Part shown: in pieces, positions 1 through 8,128 of the stretch
Position numbering within the stretch: position 1 is the first letter of the stretch
How the letters are laid out: every line of letters starts with the position of its first letter
Assembly: GCA_029260395.1 (NCBI GenBank)
Contig: JAJDDJ010000009.1
Span: forward strand, 124,001-188,000
Direction of reading: 5' to 3'
From: Phycisphaerales bacterium
GTDB taxonomy: Bacteria > Planctomycetota > Phycisphaerae > Phycisphaerales > UBA1924
DNA length: 64,000 nt
Position numbers and translations under genes: made by a program
The notes under the pieces: generated by a model
Told to the model about the DNA's origin: nothing
The model's database searches: none
What the model saw: the letters and a program-made list of their open reading frames with translations, nothing else

Positions 1-1
1 C

Positions 2-223
2 TGCGTTGGCGACATCGCCGACGACTTCGGCACGCTGGGGGCAGATGGCATGGTCAGCTTCGGCGACTTCCTCGCCCTGCTCGGCCTGATCGGGTCCTGC
101 CCCGGCGATACGCCCGGATGCGTGGGCGACATCGCCGACGACTTCGGCACGCCCGGCGGTGACGGCATGGTCAGCTTCGGTGACTTCCTCGCGCTGCTCG
201 GCCTCATCGGGCCCTGCCCGTAA
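2..223 (+). CDS. 3' end of a dockerin-tailed secreted protein (partial)
   Basis: Only the last 73 residues are inside the window. They form two tandem repeats, each running from GDIADDFGT through a D-G-M-V-S motif to FGDFLALLGLIG and a closing Cys-Pro. The same repeat pair ends six other proteins in this window. It resembles the dockerin-like tail that NCBI (from memory) calls GC-type in planctomycetes: the D-G-x-V-x-x-x-D core of a dockerin calcium loop is present, but the first loop ligands are degenerate. The second copy has TPGGDG where the siblings have TLNGGDG. The catalytic or propeller part of the protein is upstream of the window, so its function cannot be stated. Confidence 0.85.
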   Translation, partial: CVGDIADDFGTLGADGMVSFGDFLALLGLIGSCPGDTPGCVGDIADDFGTPGGDGMVSFGDFLALLGLIGPCP

Positions 224-242
224 GCGCTGACCGATCGCCGCG

Positions 243-290
243 CTTCAAGACCGCCAACATCGCACCCAGCGGGTGTTGGCGGTCTTGAAG
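243..290. terminator. 17-bp perfect inverted repeat, terminator-like
   Basis: CTTCAAGACCGCCAACA at 243-259 pairs perfectly with TGTTGGCGGTCTTGAAG at 274-290 around a 14-nt loop. It starts 20 nt after the stop of the partial dockerin gene. No T-run follows on the + strand, so it may be a processing or stability hairpin rather than an intrinsic terminator. Confidence 0.55.
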
Positions 291-359
291 GTCTTCAGAG
301 CGGACCGTGAGCCGTAGCCTCCCCGTAGCGTGACTCACAAGACCCCAATTCGTGCCAAG

Positions 360-389
360 CACCCCCGGCTGTCGGGGGTGTTCTTTTGT
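360..389 (+). terminator. Rho-independent terminator
   Basis: CACCCCCG (360-367) pairs with CGGGGGTG (373-380) around a 5-nt loop and is followed by TTCTTTTGT. This is a classical intrinsic terminator and would end transcription of the partial gene before the next promoter. Confidence 0.75.
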
Positions 390-538
390 ATATGCACGGC
401 GGTCCTGCCCGCAGGGAAGCGCTCAGCCAAGTTCGGCTTCCGTCAATAGACGGCGTCGTAAGGGACGCTTTCGATCGGTTGTTGTTTGCAGTTTTTCTGA
501 AAATCACCTACTCGTCCTACTAACCGAACAATTACCCA

Positions 539-567
539 TTGATCGCACTCGCTCCGCGCGGTATTTC
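539..567 (+). promoter_or_regulatory. Possible sigma-70 promoter of the 725-aa secreted gene
   Basis: TTGATC (539-544), a 17-nt spacer and TATTTC (562-567) are correctly spaced. The -10 match is weak. Transcription would begin about 40 nt before the start codon at 611. Confidence 0.4.
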
Positions 568-610
568 TAGAGAGAATCCCAAACGCGAACCACGTTCGCA
601 GGAGCCATCA

Positions 611-2788
611 ATGCGCAGCCTCCCCCTTCTCGCCCTTCTCGCTCTCGTTGGCTCTGCCAGCGCCCAGTCTTGGGGCGTGGTCGCTGGCTCCATCCGCAAA
701 GAGGGCCTCGTCTCCACGCTCCCGGGAGGTGTTCTGCCGTTCGCTGATATAGCAACACTCGGACCCAACCCGGGCCTTGGGCCGGATGTGTACACCATCT
801 GGCACATGGCCCAGCTGCGCAACCCACAACAATGCGGCACAGCGCTCGCACGCTGCGTCGACTCTGCGTACGCGGGCGGTCGCGCGCGCGTCGATGCCAG
901 CCCTACGGTCATCGATCTGCTCATGGTTGCGCGCACAAGCGTGGACCACACCTGCCCGATCGACTGCTGCTTGCCCTGGGCCAACGTTGCCGATCTCGAT
1001 CAGATCAACTTCGACTTCACCTTCAGCGTCGATGGCGTGCCGCCCGGCACACCCATCAACGTCAGTTGGTCCTCCAGCGCCCTGCTCAGCGTCTTCGGCC
1101 GCCACGAGTCCGCGATGGAAGACCCCATCATGTTCGAAGGGCTGAACATGGACATCACATACGAAGCGCCAGGCGGCACCATGACCGCCAACATGCTCAC
1201 CGGTGCGATCTCCGACGTCCTCGACAATCCGTTCAACATGACGCTCACCGGTAAGATCGATCAGCAGGGTGACTTCTCAGGCGGTTGGTTCACGGTCTTG
1301 ACCGGCACCGACATGTCGATCTCCATGTCGATCGACGAGATGAACGCGCTCCATGTTCCCGAGGGCGGGCCCATCGGCCTCAAGCCCTCCTGCCCCATCG
1401 GATGGAGCGACGGCGACGGCGCTGAGCTCGTCGCCAGAGTCAGCCTCAAGCTCGGCACCATGACGCCGCCCCCGCTGCCCGGCGGCATCACACCGCCTAA
1501 CCCCTTCGGCCCTGCGAGCCTCGCACTCGAGTTCTCCACCGATGTCGGTTCTGATGCGGAGCTCAGCGAAGCCATCAACCCGCCCCCCGGCCGGCCGCAG
1601 TTCGACCCGGGCGACATGTACGCTTGGAAGGGCGCGCCGCTGCCGCCCGGCGGGGCCAACGGCATCCGCGATGATGCCCTGAGCCTGGGACTCGCGGGCT
1701 TCATCGTTGAGCCCAATCCCGGCTCGCCGATCCTCCCGCCCCTGTGCAACTTCGGACCGGTGCCGTTCGTCGACTTCTTCGACCTCGACGGCTTCGACGC
1801 CATCGACTTCGATCTCGCGACCCTGCTCGCCAACGGCCCGCCCCCTTATACCTTCTTCCCGTCTAACACCGTCTTCGAGCCCGGCGTGATTCTCATCTCC
1901 GCCGACGACGACTCAGAAGGCAGCTACACCCAGTGCGAGGTACCCGTCACGTCCCTCAGTCCGGGCCTTCGCACCTACGGCATGACCTCGCTCAACGACG
2001 AGATCATGGAGCTCGACATTATTCTCCCGCTCGGCTTCATTCCCGGCGCTTCCGCCACCACCACCACACTCCCCCTGCTCGACGAACGCGACCTGCACTT
2101 CGGTCTCTCGCCTAACCCCGACGCGTTCAGCCAGAGTTTCGACGACGACACCGACGCGCTCGATGTGAACTGGGCCGCTGGTTTCGGTAACACGTGGATC
2201 TTCACCGTTGACCACGAGGCCAGCGTGGGCTTCGACCCGGGAGCGATCTACCAGACCGACGGCGCGGGCAGCGTCACGCTTGCCGCCACTCCGCTCCTGC
2301 TCGGGCTCATCCCGGGCGTAGACATCGACGCTCTCGAACTCTGCTGGGTGCCCAGCCCCCAAGGCCTGGTTCTCGCTGCCCTGTTCAGCGTAAACGACGA
2401 CGACCCGCTCACCCCTGACGATGAATCCAGCGGCCTCAACCCGGGCGTAATTTACTACTCCATGTTCGATAACGTCGCGATCGAGTACGCAGACTGGACC
2501 AACGGCGACGACATCGACGCCATCGCCGTCTGGCATCGCAGCGTCCTCGGCACGTTCACACCGTGCCTGGGCGACATCGCTGACGACCTCGGCAACCTCG
2601 GCCCCGATGGCCAAGTCAGCTTCGGAGATTTCCTTGCTCTGCTGGGCCTCATCGGTCCATGCCCGGGCGGCATCCCCGGCTGCCTCGGTGATATTGCTGA
2701 TGACTTTGGAACGCTCAACGGCGGCGATGGCATGGTCAGCTTCGGTGATTTCCTCGCGCTTCTCGGACTCATCGGGCCTTGCCCGTAG
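611..2788 (+). CDS. Secreted protein of unknown function with C-terminal dockerin-like pair
   Basis: The 725-aa product starts with a signal peptide (MRSLPLLALLALVGSASA, then QSWG). The start is set by AGGAG at 600-604, 6 nt before the ATG; the reading frame is open further upstream but lacks such a site. The central 600 residues are rich in Asp, Gly and Pro and match no family I recognise. Two short segments look alike (FDPGDMYAWKGA and FDPGAIYQTDGA, also LNPGVIYYSMFD), suggesting an internal repeat of an F-x-P-G-x-[IM]-Y type. Residues from about 652 are two dockerin-like repeats, the first of a variant type (DDLGNLGPDGQVSF). Probably exported and attached through this tail; no cohesin partner is visible in the window. 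Confidence 0.85.
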   Translation: MRSLPLLALLALVGSASAQSWGVVAGSIRKEGLVSTLPGGVLPFADIATLGPNPGLGPDVYTIWHMAQLRNPQQCGTALARCVDSAYAGGRARVDASPTVIDLLMVARTSVDHTCPIDCCLPWANVADLDQINFDFTFSVDGVPPGTPINVSWSSSALLSVFGRHESAMEDPIMFEGLNMDITYEAPGGTMTANMLTGAISDVLDNPFNMTLTGKIDQQGDFSGGWFTVLTGTDMSISMSIDEMNALHVPEGGPIGLKPSCPIGWSDGDGAELVARVSLKLGTMTPPPLPGGITPPNPFGPASLALEFSTDVGSDAELSEAINPPPGRPQFDPGDMYAWKGAPLPPGGANGIRDDALSLGLAGFIVEPNPGSPILPPLCNFGPVPFVDFFDLDGFDAIDFDLATLLANGPPPYTFFPSNTVFEPGVILISADDDSEGSYTQCEVPVTSLSPGLRTYGMTSLNDEIMELDIILPLGFIPGASATTTTLPLLDERDLHFGLSPNPDAFSQSFDDDTDALDVNWAAGFGNTWIFTVDHEASVGFDPGAIYQTDGAGSVTLAATPLLLGLIPGVDIDALELCWVPSPQGLVLAALFSVNDDDPLTPDDESSGLNPGVIYYSMFDNVAIEYADWTNGDDIDAIAVWHRSVLGTFTPCLGDIADDLGNLGPDGQVSFGDFLALLGLIGPCPGGIPGCLGDIADDFGTLNGGDGMVSFGDFLALLGLIGPCP
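2582..2737 (+). repeat. 156-nt near-identical block, copy 1 (dockerin coding)
   Basis: Aligns without gaps to 7775-7930. I count five differences, all within a 10-nt stretch in the FLALLGL codons. The block spans parts of both dockerin repeats and uses T-ending codons (GAT ATT GCT GAT GAC TTT GGA) unlike the C-ending codons of the other tails. Confidence 0.9.
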
Positions 2789-2871
2789 GCGTTGCTTTGA
2801 GCCCGTGTTCGCGTATTGGTCATCACTATCGGGCTGTCAACGCTCGCCCTTGCCGATCTCGCAGTGATTCC

Positions 2872-2900
2872 TTGGGCCAGCGACGACCATCGAGTAAGCT
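2872..2900 (+). promoter_or_regulatory. Promoter TTGGGC-N17-TAAGCT of FG-GAP gene 1
   Basis: TTGGGC at 2872-2877, a 17-nt spacer and TAAGCT at 2895-2900. The same pair at identical spacing precedes the other two FG-GAP paralogs (4494-4522 and 8065-8093). Transcription would start about 30 nt before the ATG at 2935. Confidence 0.7.
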
Positions 2901-2934
2901 CAGGACTCCCAGATCCTCGCATCAGGAGTCGACC

Positions 2935-4422
2935 ATGTTTCGCGCCATTGCCTTTGCCTCGCTGCTTCTCATTTCGCCAGTTGCGGCCCAGACCTGCTCG
3001 GTCATGGAAACGCACAAGCTTCTGCCGGCTACGGCCGAATCGAATGCGGGGTTCGGCGACAACGTCGCCGTCGCAGGCGATGTCATGGTCGTCGGCAGAC
3101 CCCAACACGACGTGCTCGACCCGATGTTCATCAGCAGTCCCGGCTCCGCAGAGGTCTTTGAACGAATCGCCGGCACCTGGCAGAGCGTCGCTGTCCTGCG
3201 AGCCGACCCCATTGATGTTCAGGCCCAGTTCGGCCATTGCGTCGAGACCGACGGGACGGTCATTCTTGTGGGTTCGACCGTCGCCGAAGTCGATGACGGG
3301 GGCACCCTCGTCGACAGCGCGGGCGCCGTCTACGTCTTCGAGAAGATCGCAGGCCTCTGGACACAGACTCAGATCCTCACCTCCAACGAGCCCGAAGGCG
3401 GCGGCCAGTTCGGGCACTCCATGGAGCTCGACGGCGGGGCGCTCGTGGTCGGTGAGGTCGAGGCTTTCTACACGCCCAACAGCGACAGCCAAGCCGGGGC
3501 CGTCCATCTCTTCCTCCGTTCGGGCAATACCTTTAGCCATTCGGCCAAGATTCAGGTTCCCGAAGCCTCATTCCGAGCCCAGCTTGGTCAGTGTGTCGCT
3601 ATCGAGGGAGGCGTGATCTTCGCTGGAGCATGGAAAGAGAACGGTGGCGGCAATGAGGCCGGAGCGGTCTACGTCTTTGGGTTCGATACCGTATGGACCG
3701 TCATCGACAAGCTCGTCCCCCCCACGCCCCGCGTGCGAGGCGAGTTCGGGTGGTCGCTTGACGTGCACGAGGGATCTGTGGTCGTGGGCGGGGTCGATTA
3801 TTTCATTGGCACCGGGCAGGGCTCCGCCTTTACGTTTGAGCACGCGGGAGGCGGCGACTGGGTCTTCACCCAGCAGTTCAACGCCGCTAGCACGCTCGCG
3901 AGCGATCACTTCGGCTGGGCCACACGCTTCATCGACCACGACACCCTGCTCGTTGGAGCCATCCTCGACGATGACGGCGGGCCGCAGACAGGCTCGGCCA
4001 CGCTCTTCAAGCGCGTCGCAGGCGTGTGGACCCAGGAAGGCTCGCCCTTCGGCAATGCCGATCGCGCTGCAGGCGACTTGTTCGGCTTCGACATCGACTC
4101 CGACGGAGCAACGTTCATTATCCCAGCCGTCGGCAACGACGACGGAGCGACCCAGAACGGCTCCGTCCACGTCTTCGATCTCGTCTGCACGCTCCCGTGC
4201 CCCGGCGATATCGCCGACGACTTCGGCACCATCGGCGCCGACGGCATGGTCAGCTTCGGCGACTTCCTCGCCCTGCTGGGACTCATCGGTCCGTGCCCCG
4301 GCGGGACTCCGGGCTGCGTTGGCGACATCGCCGACGACTTCGGAACCCTCAACGGCGGAGACGGCATGGTCAGCTTCGGAGACTTCCTCGCGCTTCTCGG
4401 ACTCATCGGGCCATGCCCGTAA
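2935..4422 (+). CDS. Secreted FG-GAP seven-bladed propeller with dockerin-like tail (paralog 1)
   Basis: The 495-aa product has a signal peptide (MFRAIAFASLLLISPVAA, cleavage before QTCS) and an AGGAG 6 nt before the ATG. Seven FG-GAP-like units follow, each with a [FL]G-x-[SN/C]-x6-G-x-[VI]-[VI]-[VF]-x-G pattern, for example FGDNVAVAGDVMVVG, QFGHSMELDGGALVVG and HFGWATRFIDHDTLLVG. This is the count expected for a seven-bladed integrin-alpha-like beta-propeller. Two dockerin-like repeats form the last 76 residues. FG-GAP propellers commonly bind carbohydrate or protein ligands outside the cell; the ligand here is unknown. Most diverged of the three paralogs in the window. Confidence 0.88.
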   Translation: MFRAIAFASLLLISPVAAQTCSVMETHKLLPATAESNAGFGDNVAVAGDVMVVGRPQHDVLDPMFISSPGSAEVFERIAGTWQSVAVLRADPIDVQAQFGHCVETDGTVILVGSTVAEVDDGGTLVDSAGAVYVFEKIAGLWTQTQILTSNEPEGGGQFGHSMELDGGALVVGEVEAFYTPNSDSQAGAVHLFLRSGNTFSHSAKIQVPEASFRAQLGQCVAIEGGVIFAGAWKENGGGNEAGAVYVFGFDTVWTVIDKLVPPTPRVRGEFGWSLDVHEGSVVVGGVDYFIGTGQGSAFTFEHAGGGDWVFTQQFNAASTLASDHFGWATRFIDHDTLLVGAILDDDGGPQTGSATLFKRVAGVWTQEGSPFGNADRAAGDLFGFDIDSDGATFIIPAVGNDDGATQNGSVHVFDLVCTLPCPGDIADDFGTIGADGMVSFGDFLALLGLIGPCPGGTPGCVGDIADDFGTLNGGDGMVSFGDFLALLGLIGPCP

Positions 4423-4493
4423 TAGCACGTCGTGCGTAGAAGCCAACTAGCGGGCTTGGGAATGCGCAGGGCTGCCATGCAACAAGTTCTTGC

Positions 4494-4522
4494 TTGGGGC
4501 AGGTTAGCCATTGGAGTAAGCT
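4494..4522 (+). promoter_or_regulatory. Promoter TTGGGG-N17-TAAGCT of FG-GAP gene 2
   Basis: TTGGGG at 4494-4499, 17-nt spacer, TAAGCT at 4517-4522. The -10 and spacing are shared with the other two FG-GAP paralogs although most of the flanking sequence has diverged here, which argues that the match is functional. Confidence 0.7.
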
Positions 4523-4557
4523 TGATGCGTTCGCGATCCTGCAAAAGGAATACCCCC

Positions 4558-6051
4558 ATGATCCGTCACGCCCTCTCTGCCAGTTTGAGCATGCTCGTTG
4601 CGACGGGTCCCGCTGCTGCGCAAACCTGTTCCATCATGGAGACGCAGAAGCTCATCCCGGAGGCTGCGCAGGCTTCGTCGAATTTCGGCTACTCCGTTGC
4701 CATCGAGGGTGACGTCATGGTCGTGGGCCGGCCCCGTCACGATGTCCCGGGGGTACTCAGTACGGCGGGCTCCGCGGAAGTGTACGAGTTCATAGACGGC
4801 AGTTGGCAACGAACCGCTGTACTCCGCGCGGATGTGCCATCCTCCTCGGCGCAGTTCGGGAACGCGGTCGCCACCGACGGCACCGTCATTCTCGTGGCGG
4901 CGAGCTTCGAAGACGTAACCGTCGATCAGGTCGAGTACGCGCAAGCCGGTTCTATCTACGTCTTCGAGAAGATCGGGGGTACCTGGACCAGCACCCAGCA
5001 GCTCACCGCCAATGAGCTCGCGGGCGGCGGCAAGCAGTTCGGTCACTCCATGGATCTCGACGGCAACATGCTCGTCGTCGGCGAGTGGCGCGCCAACTAC
5101 CTGCCCGATTCCGACAGCGAAGCCGGAGCGATCCACGTCTTCGCGCGCGTCGGCAATTCGTTCTCTCACGAAGTGAAACTCCAGGTTCCAGAATCCTCGT
5201 TCCGCGCCCACCTCGGCACCAGCATCGCAACCGACGACGGAATCATCGTCGCCGGTGCATGGCAAGAGAACGGTGGCGGCTCACGCTCGGGAGCGGCCTA
5301 CATCTTTGGCTTCGATGACGGCTGGGTCTTGCTCGACAAGCTCCAGGCGCCCGCACCGGTTACACTGGGCAACTTTGGATGGTCCTGTGACATCATCGAT
5401 GGCACCGTCATCATCGGCGGGCTCAACTACTTTGTGACCGGAGGCCAGGGCTCCGCGTTCGCGTTTGAGTTAGCAGGCCCCGGCAACTGGGACTTCGTTC
5501 AGCAGTTCAACGGCACTTCCACAGCAAGCAGTGACAGCTTCGGTTATAGCACCCACTTCGTTGATCACGAAACGCTGCTCGTTGGTGCCACGCTCGATGA
5601 CGACGGAGGACCGCAGACTGGTTCTGCGTTCCTTTTCAAGAAGATCGCGGGCGTTTGGACACAGCAGGGCGGCGCCTTCGGCAACGCCGACCGCGCCGCC
5701 GGCGATCAGTTCAGCTACGCGATCGCGTCTGATGCCTCCCGCTTTGTCATCTCCGCCATAGGCAACGACGACGGTGCCCCTCAGAACGGCTCCGTTCACG
5801 TCTTCGATCTTGTCTGCACGCTCCCGTGCCCTGGCGATATCGCCGACGACTTCGGCACATTGGGCGCCGACGGTTTGGTCAGCTTCGGCGACTTCCTCGC
5901 CCTGCTGGGACTCATCGGTCCGTGCCCCGGCGGGACTCCGGGCTGCGTTGGCGACATCGCCGACGACTTCGGTACCCTCAACGGCGGCGATGGCATGGTC
6001 TCCTTCGGAGACTTCCTCGCGCTGCTCGGGCTCATCGGGCCGTGCCCTTGA
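4558..6051 (+). CDS. Secreted FG-GAP seven-bladed propeller with dockerin-like tail (paralog 2)
   Basis: The 497-aa product has a signal peptide ending in AAAQTCS and a start fixed by AAGGAA 7 nt before the ATG. It has the same seven FG-GAP units as its neighbours (FGYSVAIEGDVMVVG through QFSYAIASDASRFVISA) and the same Cys near the mature N-terminus (QTCS). It is very close to the gene at 8129 over its whole length and less close to the gene at 2935. The first dockerin-like repeat carries L in place of M (ADGLVSFGD). Tandem with paralog 1 on the same strand but with its own promoter, so not clearly one operon. Likely a surface-anchored binding protein; ligand unknown. Confidence 0.88.
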   Translation: MIRHALSASLSMLVATGPAAAQTCSIMETQKLIPEAAQASSNFGYSVAIEGDVMVVGRPRHDVPGVLSTAGSAEVYEFIDGSWQRTAVLRADVPSSSAQFGNAVATDGTVILVAASFEDVTVDQVEYAQAGSIYVFEKIGGTWTSTQQLTANELAGGGKQFGHSMDLDGNMLVVGEWRANYLPDSDSEAGAIHVFARVGNSFSHEVKLQVPESSFRAHLGTSIATDDGIIVAGAWQENGGGSRSGAAYIFGFDDGWVLLDKLQAPAPVTLGNFGWSCDIIDGTVIIGGLNYFVTGGQGSAFAFELAGPGNWDFVQQFNGTSTASSDSFGYSTHFVDHETLLVGATLDDDGGPQTGSAFLFKKIAGVWTQQGGAFGNADRAAGDQFSYAIASDASRFVISAIGNDDGAPQNGSVHVFDLVCTLPCPGDIADDFGTLGADGLVSFGDFLALLGLIGPCPGGTPGCVGDIADDFGTLNGGDGMVSFGDFLALLGLIGPCP

Positions 6052-6124
6052 CCGTTCGATCAACTGGTGGAATCCGAACGCTGGCTACGCTGCTGTAGCA
6101 GGCACCAACGAGGAGAGAGACCCG

Positions 6125-7981
6125 ATGCGTATGAACCCGATACTCTTGACCGCCATCGCGATCACCCTGCTCGGTGGTTGCAACGCCAGCAGCAGTCGCC
6201 ACGCTGGCGCTCCCGGTCCGCTCGCGCCAGCCGTAGCAGCCTTGCCCGTCGGCATCGGCTCGCAGCAAGCGGGCGAGCCGATGGACGCGATCGACCTTTC
6301 TTCAGAGAACGTCGCGGTCGCTACGACCGTCGAGCCGACCGTCATCGACACGAGCGCGTTCCCCGTTCAGCGGCAGTTGCCCGCGTTCCACGACGGACCC
6401 ACGGACTTCATCAAGAACATGCTCCCCGAGCACGCTCGCGACAAAACCATGCCCACCGGGCCCATGGCCCTCGAAGCATTCGAGGTCGGCGAGCTCACCT
6501 CGATCGAGCGCACGCGGCCCGGCTCGCAGTTCCCGACGATCGGCAGTACGCCCTGGCAGCCGCCGGACCCCTCGCTCGCGGTTGGGCCGGACCACGTCGT
6601 CGTCACGGTGAACATGGCCGTCGCGTTCTATACCAAGGCCGGCGTCGAGCAGTTCAGCGCTCCACTCAACGACACGGGCAATCCCGGCTTCTTCGAGGAC
6701 ATCGGTGCCGGCGGGTTCACCTTTGACCCCAAGTGTTTCTACGACCATCACGCCCAGCGTTTCTTCATTCTCGCGCTAGAGGTCTACTCGCCGACCGAGT
6801 CATGGATCACCATCGCGATCTCCGACGACGCCGACCCCAACGGCATATGGCACAAGTACCGCACGCCGTCGGTCGTCAGCGTCGGCAACTCGACGTACTG
6901 GGTCGACTACCCGGGCCTTGGCTTCGACGCCGACGGCGTGTACACCACGGGCAACCTATTCCTGCTCGGTGGCCCGGGCAGCGGCTTCGCAGGAGCACTC
7001 TTCCGAATGTTCGACAAGGCCCCCCTGCTCACGGGCAGCCCCGCGACTTTCCTCGATATCCGCAGGGGCGACGCCGCGTCGGTCCAGGCCGCTCAGCACT
7101 TCGGCGACAACCCCGCCGCGTACTTCGTCTCAGTCCAGAACAGCAGCCAGATGCGGGTCTGGTCCGTGCGCACGCCGACCACCTCGCCCAACATCACGTT
7201 CGCCGATGTCGACATTCCGAGCTTCAACGGCAGCAACGTCGAGGCGCCCAACTCTGGCGGCGAGTTCGTCTCGACGCTCCCGGGCCGGATCATGAACGCC
7301 GCATGGCGTGACTCCAGCCTGCTGCTCGCCCACACGACCAACACGGGCGGCCGCGCGGTCGCACGATGGTACGAGTTCGACACCCGCAGCTGGCCCACGA
7401 GCGGCCCCGCACCCTCGCTCTCGCAGTCCGGCTCTATCGACGCAGGCCCGGGCGAGCACACCTTCTTTCCCGCGATCTACTCCAACGCCGTGGGCGACAC
7501 GGCCATGGTCGTGGCGCGCTCCAGCGCGGGCCGGTTCGTGTCGATGGAGGCCACGGCGCGCAAGGCAGACGACGCCCCCGGCACCATGGGCGCGGTGCAG
7601 CAGATCACCATTGGAGACGCGACTGCCTCGGGCCGATGGGGAGACTACTTCGACATCGCCATCGATCCCAACGACGACACCACCTTCTGGCTCATCGGCG
7701 AACGCCAGACCGGCAGCGGTTGGCAGACCTGGGTTTCATCGCTCGTGACCGTCTTCTGCATCGGCGACTTCGCCGACGACCTCGGCAACCTCGGCCCCGA
7801 TGGCCAAGTCAGCTTCGGAGATTTCCTTGCATTACTTGGGCTCATCGGTCCATGCCCGGGCGGCATCCCCGGCTGCCTCGGTGATATTGCTGATGACTTT
7901 GGAACGCTCAACGGCGGCGATGGCATGGTCTCCTTCGGCGACTTCCTCGCACTTCTCGGACTCATAGGACCCTGCCCGTAA
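6125..7981 (+). CDS. Lipoprotein with C-terminal dockerin-like pair, function unknown
   Basis: The 618-aa product begins with a lipoprotein signal peptide: a hydrophobic stretch then LLGGC, with the lipid-acceptor Cys at residue 19 followed by NASSSR. AGGAG at 6111-6115 lies 9 nt before the chosen ATG; an in-frame ATG two codons later is less well placed. The body has motifs such as TPWQPPDPSLAVGPDHVV, FDPKCFYDHHAQRFFILAL and WVDYPGLGFDADGVYTTG, typical of large secreted propeller-like proteins, but I cannot name a family. The last 75 residues are two dockerin-like repeats, the first of the DDLGNLGPDGQ variant shared with the gene at 611. It could be held both by an N-terminal lipid and by its dockerin tail. 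Confidence 0.85.
   Translation: MRMNPILLTAIAITLLGGCNASSSRHAGAPGPLAPAVAALPVGIGSQQAGEPMDAIDLSSENVAVATTVEPTVIDTSAFPVQRQLPAFHDGPTDFIKNMLPEHARDKTMPTGPMALEAFEVGELTSIERTRPGSQFPTIGSTPWQPPDPSLAVGPDHVVVTVNMAVAFYTKAGVEQFSAPLNDTGNPGFFEDIGAGGFTFDPKCFYDHHAQRFFILALEVYSPTESWITIAISDDADPNGIWHKYRTPSVVSVGNSTYWVDYPGLGFDADGVYTTGNLFLLGGPGSGFAGALFRMFDKAPLLTGSPATFLDIRRGDAASVQAAQHFGDNPAAYFVSVQNSSQMRVWSVRTPTTSPNITFADVDIPSFNGSNVEAPNSGGEFVSTLPGRIMNAAWRDSSLLLAHTTNTGGRAVARWYEFDTRSWPTSGPAPSLSQSGSIDAGPGEHTFFPAIYSNAVGDTAMVVARSSAGRFVSMEATARKADDAPGTMGAVQQITIGDATASGRWGDYFDIAIDPNDDTTFWLIGERQTGSGWQTWVSSLVTVFCIGDFADDLGNLGPDGQVSFGDFLALLGLIGPCPGGIPGCLGDIADDFGTLNGGDGMVSFGDFLALLGLIGPCP
7775..7930 (+). repeat. 156-nt near-identical block, copy 2 (dockerin coding)
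   Basis: Partner of 2582-2737; 151 of 156 positions agree by eye and the five differences are clustered. The hosts of the two copies are unrelated upstream of the tail, so the match reflects copying of the tail rather than duplication of the whole gene. Confidence 0.9.
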
Positions 7982-8064
7982 GCACCGCTGAGAGCCCGCG
8001 ATCGCATCCTGATTAGCGATATCGGGCCATCCACGCTCGAGGACGCTGATCGCACCGTGTTTCC

Positions 8065-8093
8065 TTGGGCCAGCGGAGCTCGTCGTGTAAGCT
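8065..8093 (+). promoter_or_regulatory. Promoter TTGGGC-N17-TAAGCT of FG-GAP gene 3
   Basis: TTGGGC at 8065-8070, 17-nt spacer, TAAGCT at 8088-8093. The flanks (TTCCTTGGGCCAGCG and TAAGCTCAGG-CTCCCAGA) match those before the gene at 2935, so the whole intergenic segment appears duplicated. Confidence 0.7.
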
Positions 8094-8128
8094 CAGGGCT
8101 CCCAGAGATTTGTTTCAGGAGCCCGCCC

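Larger units (their letters stand above)
224..610. other. 387-nt intergenic region with two hairpins and a promoter
   Basis: No convincing gene is present. The first half holds a long inverted repeat and a classical terminator. The second half is more AT-rich, holds a possible promoter, and has a small inverted repeat (GCGAAC-cac-GTTCGC-like) directly before the Shine-Dalgarno sequence of the next gene. Confidence 0.6.
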
